A stretch of 43,125 nucleotides of DNA, taken from an uncultured Lachnospiraceae bacterium. GTDB lineage: Bacteria > Bacillota > Clostridia > Lachnospirales > Lachnospiraceae. The translations under genes and the position numbers were made by a program. The stretch spans positions 1-43,125 of the forward strand of contig CATLGW010000019.1 in NCBI GenBank assembly GCA_949948715.1, given 5' to 3'. Position 1 is the stretch's first letter; each line of letters starts with the position of its first letter. Below, piece after piece: positions 33,975-42,316 of the stretch. The notes under the pieces were generated by a model. That model did no database searches, was not told the DNA's origin, and was given only the letters and a program-made list of their open reading frames with translations.

Positions 33975-35419
33975 AATGCAGCCCTCATTCCATTCTCTTT
34001 GATATCCTCAAGATAAGCGGTAACCGCATCCGTGAGGCCGGGCACCTGATTCAAATCCTGTCCGTGGAAATCCTCTCTGCCCAGATAAGCCGTGACAAAG
34101 CTCCCGGCGTCCTTCCCGCAGTTGTCCCGGAAGAACTCAAGCACCTGCAGATCGTCCTTAATGCAGTACTCCTCACCGTTTCTGCTGCCGATCAGCGCGC
34201 CGTCCCGGATCTGGGTCCCGCTGTAGAACGCCATCAGGGCCGCGATGGAGAAGGTGAGATGCCCGGGAAGCTTCCCGAACTTATCCACATAGCCAAGAAG
34301 GCTGGGAAGACATCTTGCCCTCCACTTGGACACGGAATTCAAAGAGATGGCCAGCAGGGCATGATCCACATAAGGATTGTTGAAGCGGTTCACAACCTCC
34401 CCCGCGAACTCCTTCAGCTCGTCCTCGGGAAGGGTCAGAGTGGGAATCACCTCGTCAAAAATGGTCTTGTTCATAAAGTCTCTGACATCGCCGTCCTCCA
34501 TGGACTGTCTCACGATGTCATTGCCGCAGAGGAAGGAAGCCAGCACGAAGGAAGTGTGCGCGCCGTTCAGGATGCGGACCTTTCTCTGCTTGTAGGGATG
34601 GTGATCCTCCGTGAAGATAACGGGCAGGCCCGCGTCGGGAAGGGGAAACTCCCCGCTGATATCCTTGGAGGACTCGATCACCCAGAGGGCAAAGGGCTCG
34701 CCGGTGACCATAATGTGGTCCTCATAGCCCAGCTTCTCCCACTCCTCCGCCTCTGTGGCACGGGGATAGCCGGTGATAATGCGGTCCACCAGAGTGGAAG
34801 TGAAAATGCAGGCTTCCTCCACCCATTTCTTGAAATCGTCGTTCAGCTTCCACAGATCGATCAACTGCATCACGCATTTCTTTAACATAATGCCGTTGTC
34901 GTCGATCAGCTCCACAGGGAGCATCACAAGGCCCTTGGAAGAGTCTCCCCCAAAGGTCTCGAATCTATGATAGAGGAATTTGGTAAGCTTGCCGGGGAAG
35001 GTCTTGGGAGGCTCCGCCTCAAATTTGTCGGTGTCGTCAAAGACAATGCCGGCCTCGGTGGTGTTGGACACCACGAACCGAAGGGTGTCGATCTCGGCCA
35101 GACTCATGTACTTCTCATACTCTTTGCTGGTGTCTACCGCGTCCGCCACACTGGTGACAATGCGGTTGATGATCTTGCCCTCTCCGTTTACATTGCCCCG
35201 AAGGGACACTGTGTACTGGCAGTCCTGCTTGTGAAACATGTCCAGATTGCCGAACTCGATGGGCTTGATCAGGACAATGTCCCCGTCAAATTTACCCTGC
35301 TCGTTGGCGATATCGATCATATAGTCCACAAAGCCGCGCAGGAAATTTCCCTCGCCGAACTGCACCACCTTGACGGGACGCTCCTTCCTGCCAGTTTTTG
35401 CCTTGTTTAAGATTTCCAT
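33959..35419 (-). CDS. uxaB: Tagaturonate reductase
   Basis: A 486-residue NAD-dependent reductase of the mannitol dehydrogenase family that converts D-tagaturonate to D-altronate. The nucleotide-binding start VKVVQFGEGNFLRGFVDYMI and the later LNGAHTSFVLASFLCGND and KWRARCLPSL motifs identify UxaB. I chose ATG 35419 (GGAGG 5 nt upstream), 12 codons inside the longest frame. First gene of uxaB-uxaA and under the promoter with the LacI-type operator at 35501-35516. Confidence 0.95.
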   Translation of the reverse strand: MEILNKAKTGRKERPVKVVQFGEGNFLRGFVDYMIDIANEQGKFDGDIVLIKPIEFGNLDMFHKQDCQYTVSLRGNVNGEGKIINRIVTSVADAVDTSKEYEKYMSLAEIDTLRFVVSNTTEAGIVFDDTDKFEAEPPKTFPGKLTKFLYHRFETFGGDSSKGLVMLPVELIDDNGIMLKKCVMQLIDLWKLNDDFKKWVEEACIFTSTLVDRIITGYPRATEAEEWEKLGYEDHIMVTGEPFALWVIESSKDISGEFPLPDAGLPVIFTEDHHPYKQRKVRILNGAHTSFVLASFLCGNDIVRQSMEDGDVRDFMNKTIFDEVIPTLTLPEDELKEFAGEVVNRFNNPYVDHALLAISLNSVSKWRARCLPSLLGYVDKFGKLPGHLTFSIAALMAFYSGTQIRDGALIGSRNGEEYCIKDDLQVLEFFRDNCGKDAGSFVTAYLGREDFHGQDLNQVPGLTDAVTAYLEDIKENGMRAALCKIS

Positions 35420-35500
35420 TTTGACCTCCATTCCGCGCCCGAAGACGCACCTCATTCACTCCGAAACCTGCCGCAAACCCGTTTTTTTCCATAACTTTAC

Positions 35501-35516
35501 ATGTAAGCGTTTACAT
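35501..35516. promoter_or_regulatory. LacI-family / cre-type operator at uxaB
   Basis: ATGTAAGCGTTTACAT is a 16-bp palindrome apart from the central G/C alternation, and contains TGTAAGCGTTTACA, a full match to the cre consensus TGWAARCGYTWNCW. It starts 5 bp after the -10 box of uxaB, so it covers the transcription start. A second 10-bp palindrome TTACATGTAA (35497-35506) overlaps it. Binder may be the divergent LacI-type regulator or CcpA; both use this kind of site. Confidence 0.85.
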
Positions 35517-35521
35517 CCCTA

Positions 35522-35550
35522 ATTTTACCGCCAAACGACGGCTAAGTCAA
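35522..35550 (-). promoter_or_regulatory. Promoter of uxaB-uxaA
   Basis: Minus strand: -35 TTGACT (35545-35550), 17-bp spacer, -10 TAAAAT (35522-35527). The operator follows at once. It is back to back with the regulator's promoter, whose -35 lies 17 bp away. Confidence 0.8.
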
Positions 35551-35566
35551 TAGTTAAAAATATCTC

Positions 35567-35595
35567 TTGAAAAAACCACCCGCTTTCGATATAAT
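35567..35595 (+). promoter_or_regulatory. Promoter of the LacI-type regulator
   Basis: Plus strand: -35 TTGAAA (35567-35572), 17-bp spacer, consensus -10 TATAAT (35590-35595). Since it covers the first codons of the longest reading frame, it rules out that frame's first ATG as the start. Confidence 0.78.
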
Positions 35596-35683
35596 TTTAT
35601 TTGTAAATTGTTTCAGATCGCCGGCTTCCCTCCGGGATGCCAGCGGTTTCATGCAGGAATTTCAGCGCAGGGGATCCGAGCCT

Positions 35684-36691
35684 ATGACCATATATGATAT
35701 TTCCGAGAAAGCCGGCGTTTCCATCGCCACCGTTTCCCGGGTCTTAAACGGCAGCAGCAATGTGAGCGAAAAGACCAGGAAAAAGGTGCTGGATGTGATC
35801 AACCGGTACGAGTACACCCCCAACGCTTTCGCCAGAGGCCTGGGACTGAACACCATGAAGACCATCGGCATCCTGTGTGCCGACAGCTCCGACCTGTATC
35901 TGGCCAAGGGCATATATTACATAGAACAGAAGCTGCGGTCCAACGGCTACGACAGCCTCCTGTGCTGTACGGGATACACGCTGGAGAACCGTATTAATTC
36001 GCTGAATCTGCTCATCAACAAGAAGGTGGACAGCGTCGTTCTGGTGGGCTCCAATTTTATCTATGAGAATGAGGAGAACAACCGCTACATCTGTAACGCT
36101 GCCGCCCAGGTGCCCATCATGCTCTTAAACGGAGCCCTGGACGCGCCCAACGTATACAGCATCGTCTCGGACGATTTCACTTCCATGTACGAGGCGACCT
36201 GCCAGATGATCGATTCCGGAGTGAACGACATCCTGTACTATTACAATTCGGCTTCCTACAGCGGCAAGCGCAAGCTGGCGGGCTATCGTCTGGCCATGGA
36301 GGAACGGGATCTGTTAAAAAGCCCCGAGCTTCTGCAGTTTTACCGCGGTTCCCACGAGGATATACCGGCCATGACGGAGCACTTAAAGCAGCTCCACCGG
36401 GACGGGCTCTCCTTTCACGGCCTCATAGCCGCGGACGATACCCTGGCCTTAAGCGCCATAAAATATGCCGGCGAGCTGGGAATCGCCATCCCCTCGGAGC
36501 TCTCCATTATCGGCTACAATAATTCCATGCTGGTAAACAGTTGCGTACCGGAGCTCACCTCCATCGACAACAAGCTGGAGACTCTTTGCCAGCATCTGAT
36601 CTCCACTCTCCTGGGCGTTCTGGACGGCAGGGAGATGCCCAAGAAAACCATTTTTTCGGGAGAGCTGGTGCGCAGAGGAACCACCCGTTAG
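35684..36691 (+). CDS. LacI-family transcriptional regulator of galacturonate genes
   Basis: A 335-residue regulator, the standard LacI length when started at ATG 35684 (AGGGG about 10 nt upstream). The N-terminal helix-turn-helix is TIYDISEKAGVSIATVSRVLNG followed by the hinge region; a periplasmic-binding-like effector domain follows (TIGILCADSSDLYLAKG, GLIAADDTLALSAIKYAGELG). It lies divergent to uxaBA and directly before uxaC, so it most likely represses both in response to galacturonate, tagaturonate or glucuronate (inference). uxaC is probably cotranscribed with it, 88 nt downstream. Confidence 0.9.
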   Translation: MTIYDISEKAGVSIATVSRVLNGSSNVSEKTRKKVLDVINRYEYTPNAFARGLGLNTMKTIGILCADSSDLYLAKGIYYIEQKLRSNGYDSLLCCTGYTLENRINSLNLLINKKVDSVVLVGSNFIYENEENNRYICNAAAQVPIMLLNGALDAPNVYSIVSDDFTSMYEATCQMIDSGVNDILYYYNSASYSGKRKLAGYRLAMEERDLLKSPELLQFYRGSHEDIPAMTEHLKQLHRDGLSFHGLIAADDTLALSAIKYAGELGIAIPSELSIIGYNNSMLVNSCVPELTSIDNKLETLCQHLISTLLGVLDGREMPKKTIFSGELVRRGTTR

Positions 36692-36779
36692 ATACCGTCC
36701 CCGCCACCTGTCACGGCAATACCCGCGAAAGCGGCTTATCACATATTAACATAAACATAAATATCAGGGAGGAAAGAAA

Positions 36780-38189
36780 ATGAAAGCATTTATGGACAAA
36801 GATTTTCTGCTGGAAACCGAAACCGCGCAGAAGCTGTTCCACGATTATGCGGCAAAGATGCCTATACTCGACTACCACTGCCACATCAATCCCAAGGAGA
36901 TCGCCGAGGACCGCCAGTTTGACAATATCACTCAGGTATGGCTGGGAGGCGACCACTACAAATGGCGTTTTATGCGCTCCTGCGGCGTGGATGAAAAGTA
37001 TATCACCGGAGACGCTTCCGATTACGACAAGTTCGTAAAGTGGGCGGAGTGTCTGGGGAAGGCCATCGGCAACCCCCTGTTCCACTGGAGCCACCTGGAG
37101 CTGCAGAGATTCTTTGGCTACAACGGCGTCCTGAACAAGAACACCGCCGACGAGGTATGGAACCTGTGCAACGAAAAGCTGCGCCAGCCCTCCATGAGCG
37201 TCCGCAACCTGATCAAGCAGAGCAATGTCACCTTGATCTGCACTACCGACGATCCCATCGACTCCCTGGAATGGCACAAGAAGCTGGACGAGGACGACAG
37301 CTTCGATGTAAAGGTGCTGCCTGCCTGGAGACCCGACAAGGCCATGAATATCGAGAAGCCCGAGTATCTGGATTATCTGGATAAGCTGGCAGAGGCCGTC
37401 GGCGTCGCCGAGATCAGAACCTTCAAGGCCTTAAAGGACGCCCTGAAAAACCGCATGGCATTTTTCGCCTCCATGGGCTGCAATGTGTCCGACCACGCCC
37501 TGGAGTATGTGATGTACTGCCCCGCTTCCGACGACGAGCTGGAGGCAATCTTCTTAAAGAGATTAAACAAAATGGTACTTTCCAAGGAGGAGGAGATGAA
37601 ATTTAAGACCGCCTTCATGCTCTTTGTGGGCAGGGAGTACCATAAGCTTGACTGGGCGATGCAGCTCCACTACGGCTGCAAGCGCGACAACAATACCCTG
37701 ATGTACGATAAGCTGGGTCCCGACACCGGCTACGACTGCATCAACAACTACGCGCCCTCCTCCCAGATGGCGGATTTCCTGAACGCGTTAAATCTCACGG
37801 ACGAGCTTCCCAGAACGGTGATTTACAGCTTGAATCCCCACGACAATCAGGCCATCGGCACCATCCTGGGCTGCTTCCAGGATTCCACCGCCGTGGCTAA
37901 GATTCAGCAGGGCAGCGCATGGTGGTTCAACGATCACAAGATCGGTATGCAGGAGCAGATGATCTCCCTGGCAAACCTGGGCAATCTGTCCGGATTCGTG
38001 GGAATGCTCACCGACTCCAGAAGCTTCCTGTCCTACACCAGGCATGAATATTTCCGCCGCATCCTCTGCAATCTGATCGGCGGCTGGGTGGAGGGAGGCG
38101 AGTTCCCCGCCGACTTCGATATCCTGGGCGAAATTATCCGGGACATTTCCTACGACAATGCCAAGAGATATTTCAAGTTTCCGCTGTAA
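36780..38189 (+). CDS. uxaC: Glucuronate/galacturonate isomerase
   Basis: A 469-residue uronate isomerase of the amidohydrolase superfamily, converting D-galacturonate to tagaturonate and D-glucuronate to fructuronate. The metal motif HCH is in ILDYHCHINPKEIAED (residues about 33-38); TTDDPIDSLEWH, LHYGCKRDNNT, DTGYDCIN and LTDSRSFLSYTRHEYFRR follow in order. Length is normal (about 466-470). ATG has GGAGG 7 nt upstream. Ends before a strong terminator at 38241. Confidence 0.97.
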   Translation: MKAFMDKDFLLETETAQKLFHDYAAKMPILDYHCHINPKEIAEDRQFDNITQVWLGGDHYKWRFMRSCGVDEKYITGDASDYDKFVKWAECLGKAIGNPLFHWSHLELQRFFGYNGVLNKNTADEVWNLCNEKLRQPSMSVRNLIKQSNVTLICTTDDPIDSLEWHKKLDEDDSFDVKVLPAWRPDKAMNIEKPEYLDYLDKLAEAVGVAEIRTFKALKDALKNRMAFFASMGCNVSDHALEYVMYCPASDDELEAIFLKRLNKMVLSKEEEMKFKTAFMLFVGREYHKLDWAMQLHYGCKRDNNTLMYDKLGPDTGYDCINNYAPSSQMADFLNALNLTDELPRTVIYSLNPHDNQAIGTILGCFQDSTAVAKIQQGSAWWFNDHKIGMQEQMISLANLGNLSGFVGMLTDSRSFLSYTRHEYFRRILCNLIGGWVEGGEFPADFDILGEIIRDISYDNAKRYFKFPL

Positions 38190-38240
38190 TGTATGCGCTT
38201 TATGACTGCCCCGAATGTAAATCGGGCAGCTAAAATGAAA

Positions 38241-38289
38241 GGCCCCGGGGAGTATACCGCGACAGGTATCCCCAGGGCCTTTTGTTTTA
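38241..38289 (+). terminator. Rho-independent terminator of lacI-uxaC
   Basis: GGCCCCGGGGA-GTATACC pairs with GGTATCCCCAGGGCC, leaving a loop of about 6 nt, and is followed by TTTTGTTTT. A long, G+C-rich stem right after uxaC. Confidence 0.88.
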
Positions 38290-38340
38290 CCAAAGTTCTC
38301 TTGCCACCACAGGACATCCGCTTTCCGCCCCCATAAGAAG

Positions 38341-38369
38341 TTGCCCTTTAAGACATCATGTGGTAAAAT
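38341..38369 (+). promoter_or_regulatory. Promoter of the DUF1266-like gene
   Basis: Plus strand: -35 TTGCCC (38341-38346), 17-bp spacer, -10 TAAAAT (38364-38369) with TG just before it. About 36 nt upstream of ATG 38412. Confidence 0.6.
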
Positions 38370-38411
38370 TTTTATATTGTAAATCTTATCATGGAAGGGA
38401 CGGTATGTGAT

Positions 38412-39236
38412 ATGAACTGTTTACTCGGTATTTTCTGTCCAAAGGGCGCGGCCGTCTGCGGGATCGGGGCCCTGCAGTCTCCCACCGACGTTCTGTATCT
38501 GGCAGGGGTTCTGCTGATTCTGGTTCTCTTTGTGGCGGTCTTCGCAATCAGTATGGGCATTTGGATGAAGCGCACGGAGGTCATGGTGGGAAAGGACGCT
38601 CCCGAAGCAAAAAGAACCCTCACTCCCACGCAGAAATTTATTCTGGCCGCCAGCTCTCCCACCATCGGCAACAATTATAAATGCGTGATAGACATCTGGG
38701 AAACCCGCCAATCTGAGGCCGGAAGGGAATACGCAAAAAAGCTGTTCGAATGGGGCTGGGGCGAGTTTACCCGTGAAAACGCCAGAGCTATGGCCCAGGA
38801 CTGCCTGAACACCGGCTACAACATAAAATACAGGGAATACTGCAGCGCGGACAGATCGTCGCCGGAGGTTCTCTCCCGGTATTCCGATTTTCAGAGAGCG
38901 CTTCTGGAGGAAATGAAACGTCAGTACCCGAAACAGGGAATGCTGGCATGGGATCTGGTGCGCGCCCTCTCCGTTGTGGGCGGGGCCTATATGGGCGGCA
39001 TCATGGAATATGAGGAGGCCGTTCAGATCGCCTTCGAGGCTTGCCGGCTCCTTCAGAACAACTTCTCCTCCTGGGACGACATGGTAGGGAGCTATACGCT
39101 GGGCTATCAGTTCTGGCGGGGTGAGAAAAAGACGGACCGCCTGAAATATTATAGGAAACTGAAAAAGACCTGGATCTTCAAAATTCCCTGGAGCACCGCC
39201 CTGCGGGAAAGCGAACTGGGGATATCAATTTGGTGA
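38412..39236 (+). CDS. DUF1266-like membrane-anchored protein
   Basis: A 274-residue protein with one membrane segment (VLYLAGVLLILVLFVAVFAISMGIW) near the N terminus and a helical cytosolic domain. The pattern AWDLVRALSVVGGAYMGGIMEYEEAVQIAFEACRLLQNNFSSWDDMVGSYTLGYQFW matches DUF1266 (a Trp-x-x-x-R...GY-G-x-I...SW-x-x...Y-x-x-G layout) found in many bacteria without known function. I chose ATG 38412; ATG 38391 would leave only about 15 nt after the transcription start and no ribosome binding site. Last gene before the A+T-richer section. Confidence 0.75.
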   Translation: MNCLLGIFCPKGAAVCGIGALQSPTDVLYLAGVLLILVLFVAVFAISMGIWMKRTEVMVGKDAPEAKRTLTPTQKFILAASSPTIGNNYKCVIDIWETRQSEAGREYAKKLFEWGWGEFTRENARAMAQDCLNTGYNIKYREYCSADRSSPEVLSRYSDFQRALLEEMKRQYPKQGMLAWDLVRALSVVGGAYMGGIMEYEEAVQIAFEACRLLQNNFSSWDDMVGSYTLGYQFWRGEKKTDRLKYYRKLKKTWIFKIPWSTALRESELGISIW

Positions 39237-39254
39237 AAACGGAGATTATAATAT

Positions 39255-39905
39255 ATGAATATTATTTTTGATATGGATGGCCTCATGTTTGACACGGAAA
39301 AGGTTTTTATAAAGGCATGGGATTATGCCGGAGACAAAATCGGCATAGGGAAAGCCGGATTTATGATATACAAGACATTGGGTATGAATATAGCGGCTAC
39401 TTATAATGTTTGGAAAGAAGAATTTGGCGACAGGTATAACGAAGAGGAATTAAGAAAATATACAAAGGAATTTCTGAAAAAATATTATGAAGAGAATACG
39501 GTTCCGGTAAAGCATGGGCTGTATATTTTGCTTGATTTTCTAAAAAGTAAACGGTGCAAAATGGCAGTTGCATCATCTTCTCCTCGCTGGGAAGTGGAAA
39601 AACATTTAAAAGATGCCGGAGTAAAGGACTATTTTCTCGATATTGTATGTGGAGATATGATCGAAAATTCAAAACCCGCACCGGATATTTATTTGAAAGC
39701 ATGCGAGATAATGGGCGCAGAACCCCAAAAATGCTATGCGTTGGAGGATTCTAAGAATGGTTTGTTATCTGCATATAGAGCAGGATGTAAACCTATAATG
39801 ATTCCGGATTTATGGCAGCCGGACGAAGAAATAATGAAGATCATAGCTGCCAAATATGATGATTTGGAACAGGTAAAAGCGGCTTTCGAGAATGGAGAAT
39901 TGTAA
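39255..39905 (+). CDS. HAD-superfamily sugar phosphatase / beta-phosphoglucomutase-like
   Basis: A 216-residue HAD hydrolase. Motif I is DMDGLMFDTE (Asp6, Asp8), motif II VASSSPRW, motif III Lys in NSKPAPDIYLKA, and motif IV ALEDSKNG. The alpha-helical cap between motif I and II is the beta-PGM type, so it acts on small phosphosugars; the exact substrate cannot be read. GGAG lies 8 nt before the ATG. Codon use is clearly more A+T-rich than the upstream genes, suggesting different ancestry. Confidence 0.9.
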   Translation: MNIIFDMDGLMFDTEKVFIKAWDYAGDKIGIGKAGFMIYKTLGMNIAATYNVWKEEFGDRYNEEELRKYTKEFLKKYYEENTVPVKHGLYILLDFLKSKRCKMAVASSSPRWEVEKHLKDAGVKDYFLDIVCGDMIENSKPAPDIYLKACEIMGAEPQKCYALEDSKNGLLSAYRAGCKPIMIPDLWQPDEEIMKIIAAKYDDLEQVKAAFENGEL

Positions 39906-39932
39906 AAAGGAAAAGGCAAAGGTCATAGCGAT

Positions 39933-41012
39933 ATGAAAAAAATATTAGAACATCAGGTACCCTATCCGGTGGATGCAGAATCGGACAACTTCACCGCTGC
40001 ACTTGCGTCCGCTTTGGTCATTGCGCGCGGATATACGGAAGAAACGCCATACTGGTGTGTGCCGAACCGCCGTTATTGCATCCATTGCAGTCCCTGCGGC
40101 AACAATCTGCTGGAACGCCACCAGGTGTCCATCTACCACTGTCTTTTGACAGCATCCACACTGGCATTTGGTTTTGATTATCCGTGGGATGACACCGTGA
40201 ATCCGCATTCCCTGCCGGGATTTCCAGGCGGCTGGCGCTGGGATGACGGTTTTGTTGATGCCCTGGCACGGTTTGCAGGATTTTCCTATCTGCGCTTTGA
40301 CGGTACAAGTCCACAGAAAGAGTTGCTTTCCACTATGAAAGGCTCTTTGGATGCCGGTTTTCCGACCCTGCTGCGGTTAGAAAACGAAACGGAATGGATT
40401 CTTTCAGTGGGCTATGACGCAGATACTGTATATGGGTTGGATTCAAAGTTTCATGCTTTGTCCGAAAACTGGCATTCCATGCTGCGTGAAGCCATTGTCA
40501 TCACCGGCAATACCGCGCCCGATATGTCCTACAAGGAACTCCTGGAACGCATCGCATCTGCCCTGTCCTATGATGAGCATACTGCGCTTGAAAGCGTTAT
40601 TATGAATGCCCTCGACCATGTGACGGAGGAAAACGCCATGGACACTGCCGGCATGATGTGCGGCATCAACAGTGTGCCGATTGAAGCAAGATGGCATGCC
40701 GCAGAAGCATTCAGCGGAGCCGAAAACCTGCTTTGCGAGATTTCCACAAACAGGGAAATACATAGTCGGCTGAGCGATATTTTTTCGGCACGGTATACCA
40801 CGGAGGGAAATGACGAAACCCATGGTATCGGTTGGAAGATATGGGGCGCTCTTGGTGTGGGCCCCAAGACCGGATATGATATCACCCAGCAGTCCGCAGC
40901 CTTAATTTTACAAAAGGAAACACAGGAAACGCTGAAACGCCTGTTTGCGAAGATATTTGAAAACGACCGCGCCGTATGTGCCGAAATCCAGGCTTGTCTT
41001 AAACTATTATAA
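39933..41012 (+). CDS. C39-like fold protein with N-terminal cysteine cluster, function unknown
   Basis: A 359-residue protein. Residues 42-55 hold a Cys cluster (C42, C49, C52, C55; C-x6-C-x2-C-x2-C) that could bind metal. The middle part (GSLDAGFPTLLRLENETEWILSVGYDADTVYGLD) looks like the second half of a C39/BtrH-type papain-like fold, but the usual catalytic His before the GYD turn is replaced by Glu-Trp. It may therefore be a scaffold or use other residues. The C-terminal third is helical. No signal peptide. ATG has AAAGG 10 nt upstream and lies 27 nt after the HAD gene. Assignment is tentative. Confidence 0.72.
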   Translation: MKKILEHQVPYPVDAESDNFTAALASALVIARGYTEETPYWCVPNRRYCIHCSPCGNNLLERHQVSIYHCLLTASTLAFGFDYPWDDTVNPHSLPGFPGGWRWDDGFVDALARFAGFSYLRFDGTSPQKELLSTMKGSLDAGFPTLLRLENETEWILSVGYDADTVYGLDSKFHALSENWHSMLREAIVITGNTAPDMSYKELLERIASALSYDEHTALESVIMNALDHVTEENAMDTAGMMCGINSVPIEARWHAAEAFSGAENLLCEISTNREIHSRLSDIFSARYTTEGNDETHGIGWKIWGALGVGPKTGYDITQQSAALILQKETQETLKRLFAKIFENDRAVCAEIQACLKLL

Positions 41013-41278
41013 TTTATCAAAGCCCCCTGTATCAATATGCAGGAAAGGAACGGCCATACACCAGCTTTTCCTCTATGACGTTCAGGATGAATACAGCCCT
41101 GCTCCTGTCACAGGGCTCCCGGCCGCCCCATGGAAGTTTTCGGAGCAGGAAACGTGAAATGACCGGCCAAAAGCAGCCGTGGGGCCCCTCATGAATTTTG
41201 GTTATGATGAAGTCAGTGAATCTGGAAGAATTGGCGCAACTGACGCATAACATGATTCGATAAACCGGAACTTTATAG
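41013..41278. other. Gene-poor stretch with possible gene relic
   Basis: No convincing gene. The middle (about 41040-41200) is G+C-rich compared with both sides. A short open phrase on the plus strand near 41205-41262 (MMKSVNLEELAQLTHNMIR then stop) has the look of a protein fragment, and a basic phrase ending in SFRSRKREMTGQKQPWGPS precedes it in another frame. This may be a decayed mobile-element or recombined gene end, but I cannot name it. Confidence 0.35.
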
Positions 41279-41503
41279 TTACTTTGAATTATTGCTGCTA
41301 TCCTTTTTTATAGCTGAACCTATTGCCATACCCAAAATCATACCTATACATATTCCGAAACCTATACAAATACCAATATCTTGTATAAAAATTCCTACTA
41401 CGCCTCCACCTGCTACTCCAAAACACATTCCTAAACTCATTCCTATTGCCATATAGTTATTTTCTTTTTCTTCACTAATTTCCGTACTTTTTTCTTCATT
41501 CAT
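41279..41503 (-). CDS. Small glycine-zipper membrane protein
   Basis: A 74-residue protein. A polar, Glu/Lys-rich start (about 16 residues) is followed by two hydrophobic segments rich in Gly and small residues (IGMSLGMCFGVAGGGVVGIF and IGICIGFGICIGMILGMAIG), the pattern of glycine-zipper proteins. A polar Lys/Asn/Ser tail ends it. GGGGAGG lies 7 nt before the ATG, which supports real translation. Function is unknown; similar proteins occur near mobile elements. Confidence 0.7.
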   Translation of the reverse strand: MNEEKSTEISEEKENNYMAIGMSLGMCFGVAGGGVVGIFIQDIGICIGFGICIGMILGMAIGSAIKKDSSNNSK

Positions 41504-41802
41504 ATTCTTACCTCCCCTATATAAATTCCGATTGTGATTTGATGATTTTTAAGGGAAACATTAGCTGTTACATTTTATTAATAAATTTTCTGCTAACCCT
41601 TGAAAACACTAGGTTTATCGCAGGTGAACTTTCCCTTAATGTTTCCCTTGTGTTATATCTTCCCATAGGGCGTTACGAGTTCTGATAAGGGAAAAAATGA
41701 GGGAAACAAAATCACAGAAAACATTATAACACAAAATATATGGGAATTGGTAAACTGATTGAAATGCTTTCAAAAAATCAATGAAAAGAGGACAGATAAA
41801 CG
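41504..41802. other. Intergenic stretch with 13-bp inverted repeat
   Basis: No gene supported. AAGGGAAACATTA (41551-41563) and TAATGTTTCCCTT (41637-41649) are perfect inverted repeats 73 bp apart. More GGGAAA words follow at about 41687-41705. The minus strand has an open phrase ending TRNALWEDITQGKH that may be a relic. The arrangement could be the end of an integrated element or an integrase arm-site array, but no integrase is in the window. Confidence 0.4.
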
Positions 41803-41956
41803 ATGAATATTGTCTATGCAACATACAATATGTACCACAACAGTATTGATGTATACACCTTTGGCGATAGACGAACCGCTTGAATATGCCCGATTATATC
41901 TTGAAGGAAATATGCAGATGTGGGTGGATGCAGAGGATTCGTTGGAACTATGGTAG
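41803..41956 (+). pseudogene. Broken copy of the small gene at 42635-42934
   Basis: The ATG at 41803 is followed by NIVYATYNMYHNSIDVYT, nearly identical to the intact copy. The middle, about 85 bp corresponding to AGNFLRIDCNKAEEGLKTT and beyond, is then missing, leaving a frameshift and a TGA at 41881. The end (PLEYARLYLEGNMQMWVDAEDSLEL) is still readable in a different frame up to a TAG at 41956. AAGAGG precedes the ATG. A deletion after duplication is the simplest reading. Confidence 0.8.
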
Positions 41957-41970
41957 ATAATTCTTAAGTC

Positions 41971-42015
41971 AAAACAAGCACCAAATGATTTATAGTGTCA
42001 TTTGGTGCTTGTTTT
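41971..42015. terminator. Bidirectional terminator between pseudogene and toxin gene
   Basis: AAAACAAGCACCAAATGA (41971-41988) pairs perfectly over 18 bp with 41998-42015 around a 9-nt loop. Poly-T/poly-A ends on both sides make it usable in both directions. The right arm overlaps the toxin stop codon. Confidence 0.85.
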
Positions 42016-42316
42016 ATAGATTTCGTCCTTGATACTGTATTGTTACTACATAGACTGTTTTGCATGGTTCATCAATGCGGAAAATGGCGATATAATTATC
42101 AATCAGTAACTGACGGTAGCCTTTTCCGGCATATCTACCCTCGTTACGCTCTTGATGGGATTGTGGAAATGTGTCTAGGCTTAAAATAGACTTCTTAATT
42201 CTGTCAATCTGTCCTTTGGCATTTTCAGGAGCCGATTTCTCATTTGCAATATATTCGTAAATGTGGTCTAATTCAAGGATTGCTCTGGGGTTGACTTTTA
42301 CCTTGTATTTATCCAA
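42014..42316 (-). CDS. ParE/RelE-family toxin of a type II toxin-antitoxin pair
   Basis: A 100-residue protein from the TTG at 42316. The RelE/ParE fold is indicated by VKVNPRAILELDHIYEYIAN, then Lys/Arg-rich ERNEGRYAGKGYRQLLIDNYIAIFRID and the closing strand VYVVTIQYQGRNL. GGAG lies about 10 nt upstream of this TTG; another TTG at 42340 is possible. The start overlaps the end of the antitoxin gene by 8 bases, typical for coupled pairs. RelE members cut mRNA on ribosomes and ParE members poison gyrase; which applies is open. Confidence 0.88.
   Translation of the reverse strand: MDKYKVKVNPRAILELDHIYEYIANEKSAPENAKGQIDRIKKSILSLDTFPQSHQERNEGRYAGKGYRQLLIDNYIAIFRIDEPCKTVYVVTIQYQGRNL

Noticed and set aside
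35567..35683. N-terminal extension of the LacI regulator
   Set aside because: The first ATG lies on the -35 box of the regulator's own promoter, and LacI proteins start at the helix-turn-helix.
41636..41824. 62-codon minus-strand frame
   Set aside because: No ribosome binding site, overlaps the pseudogene start and the inverted repeat; no family recognised.
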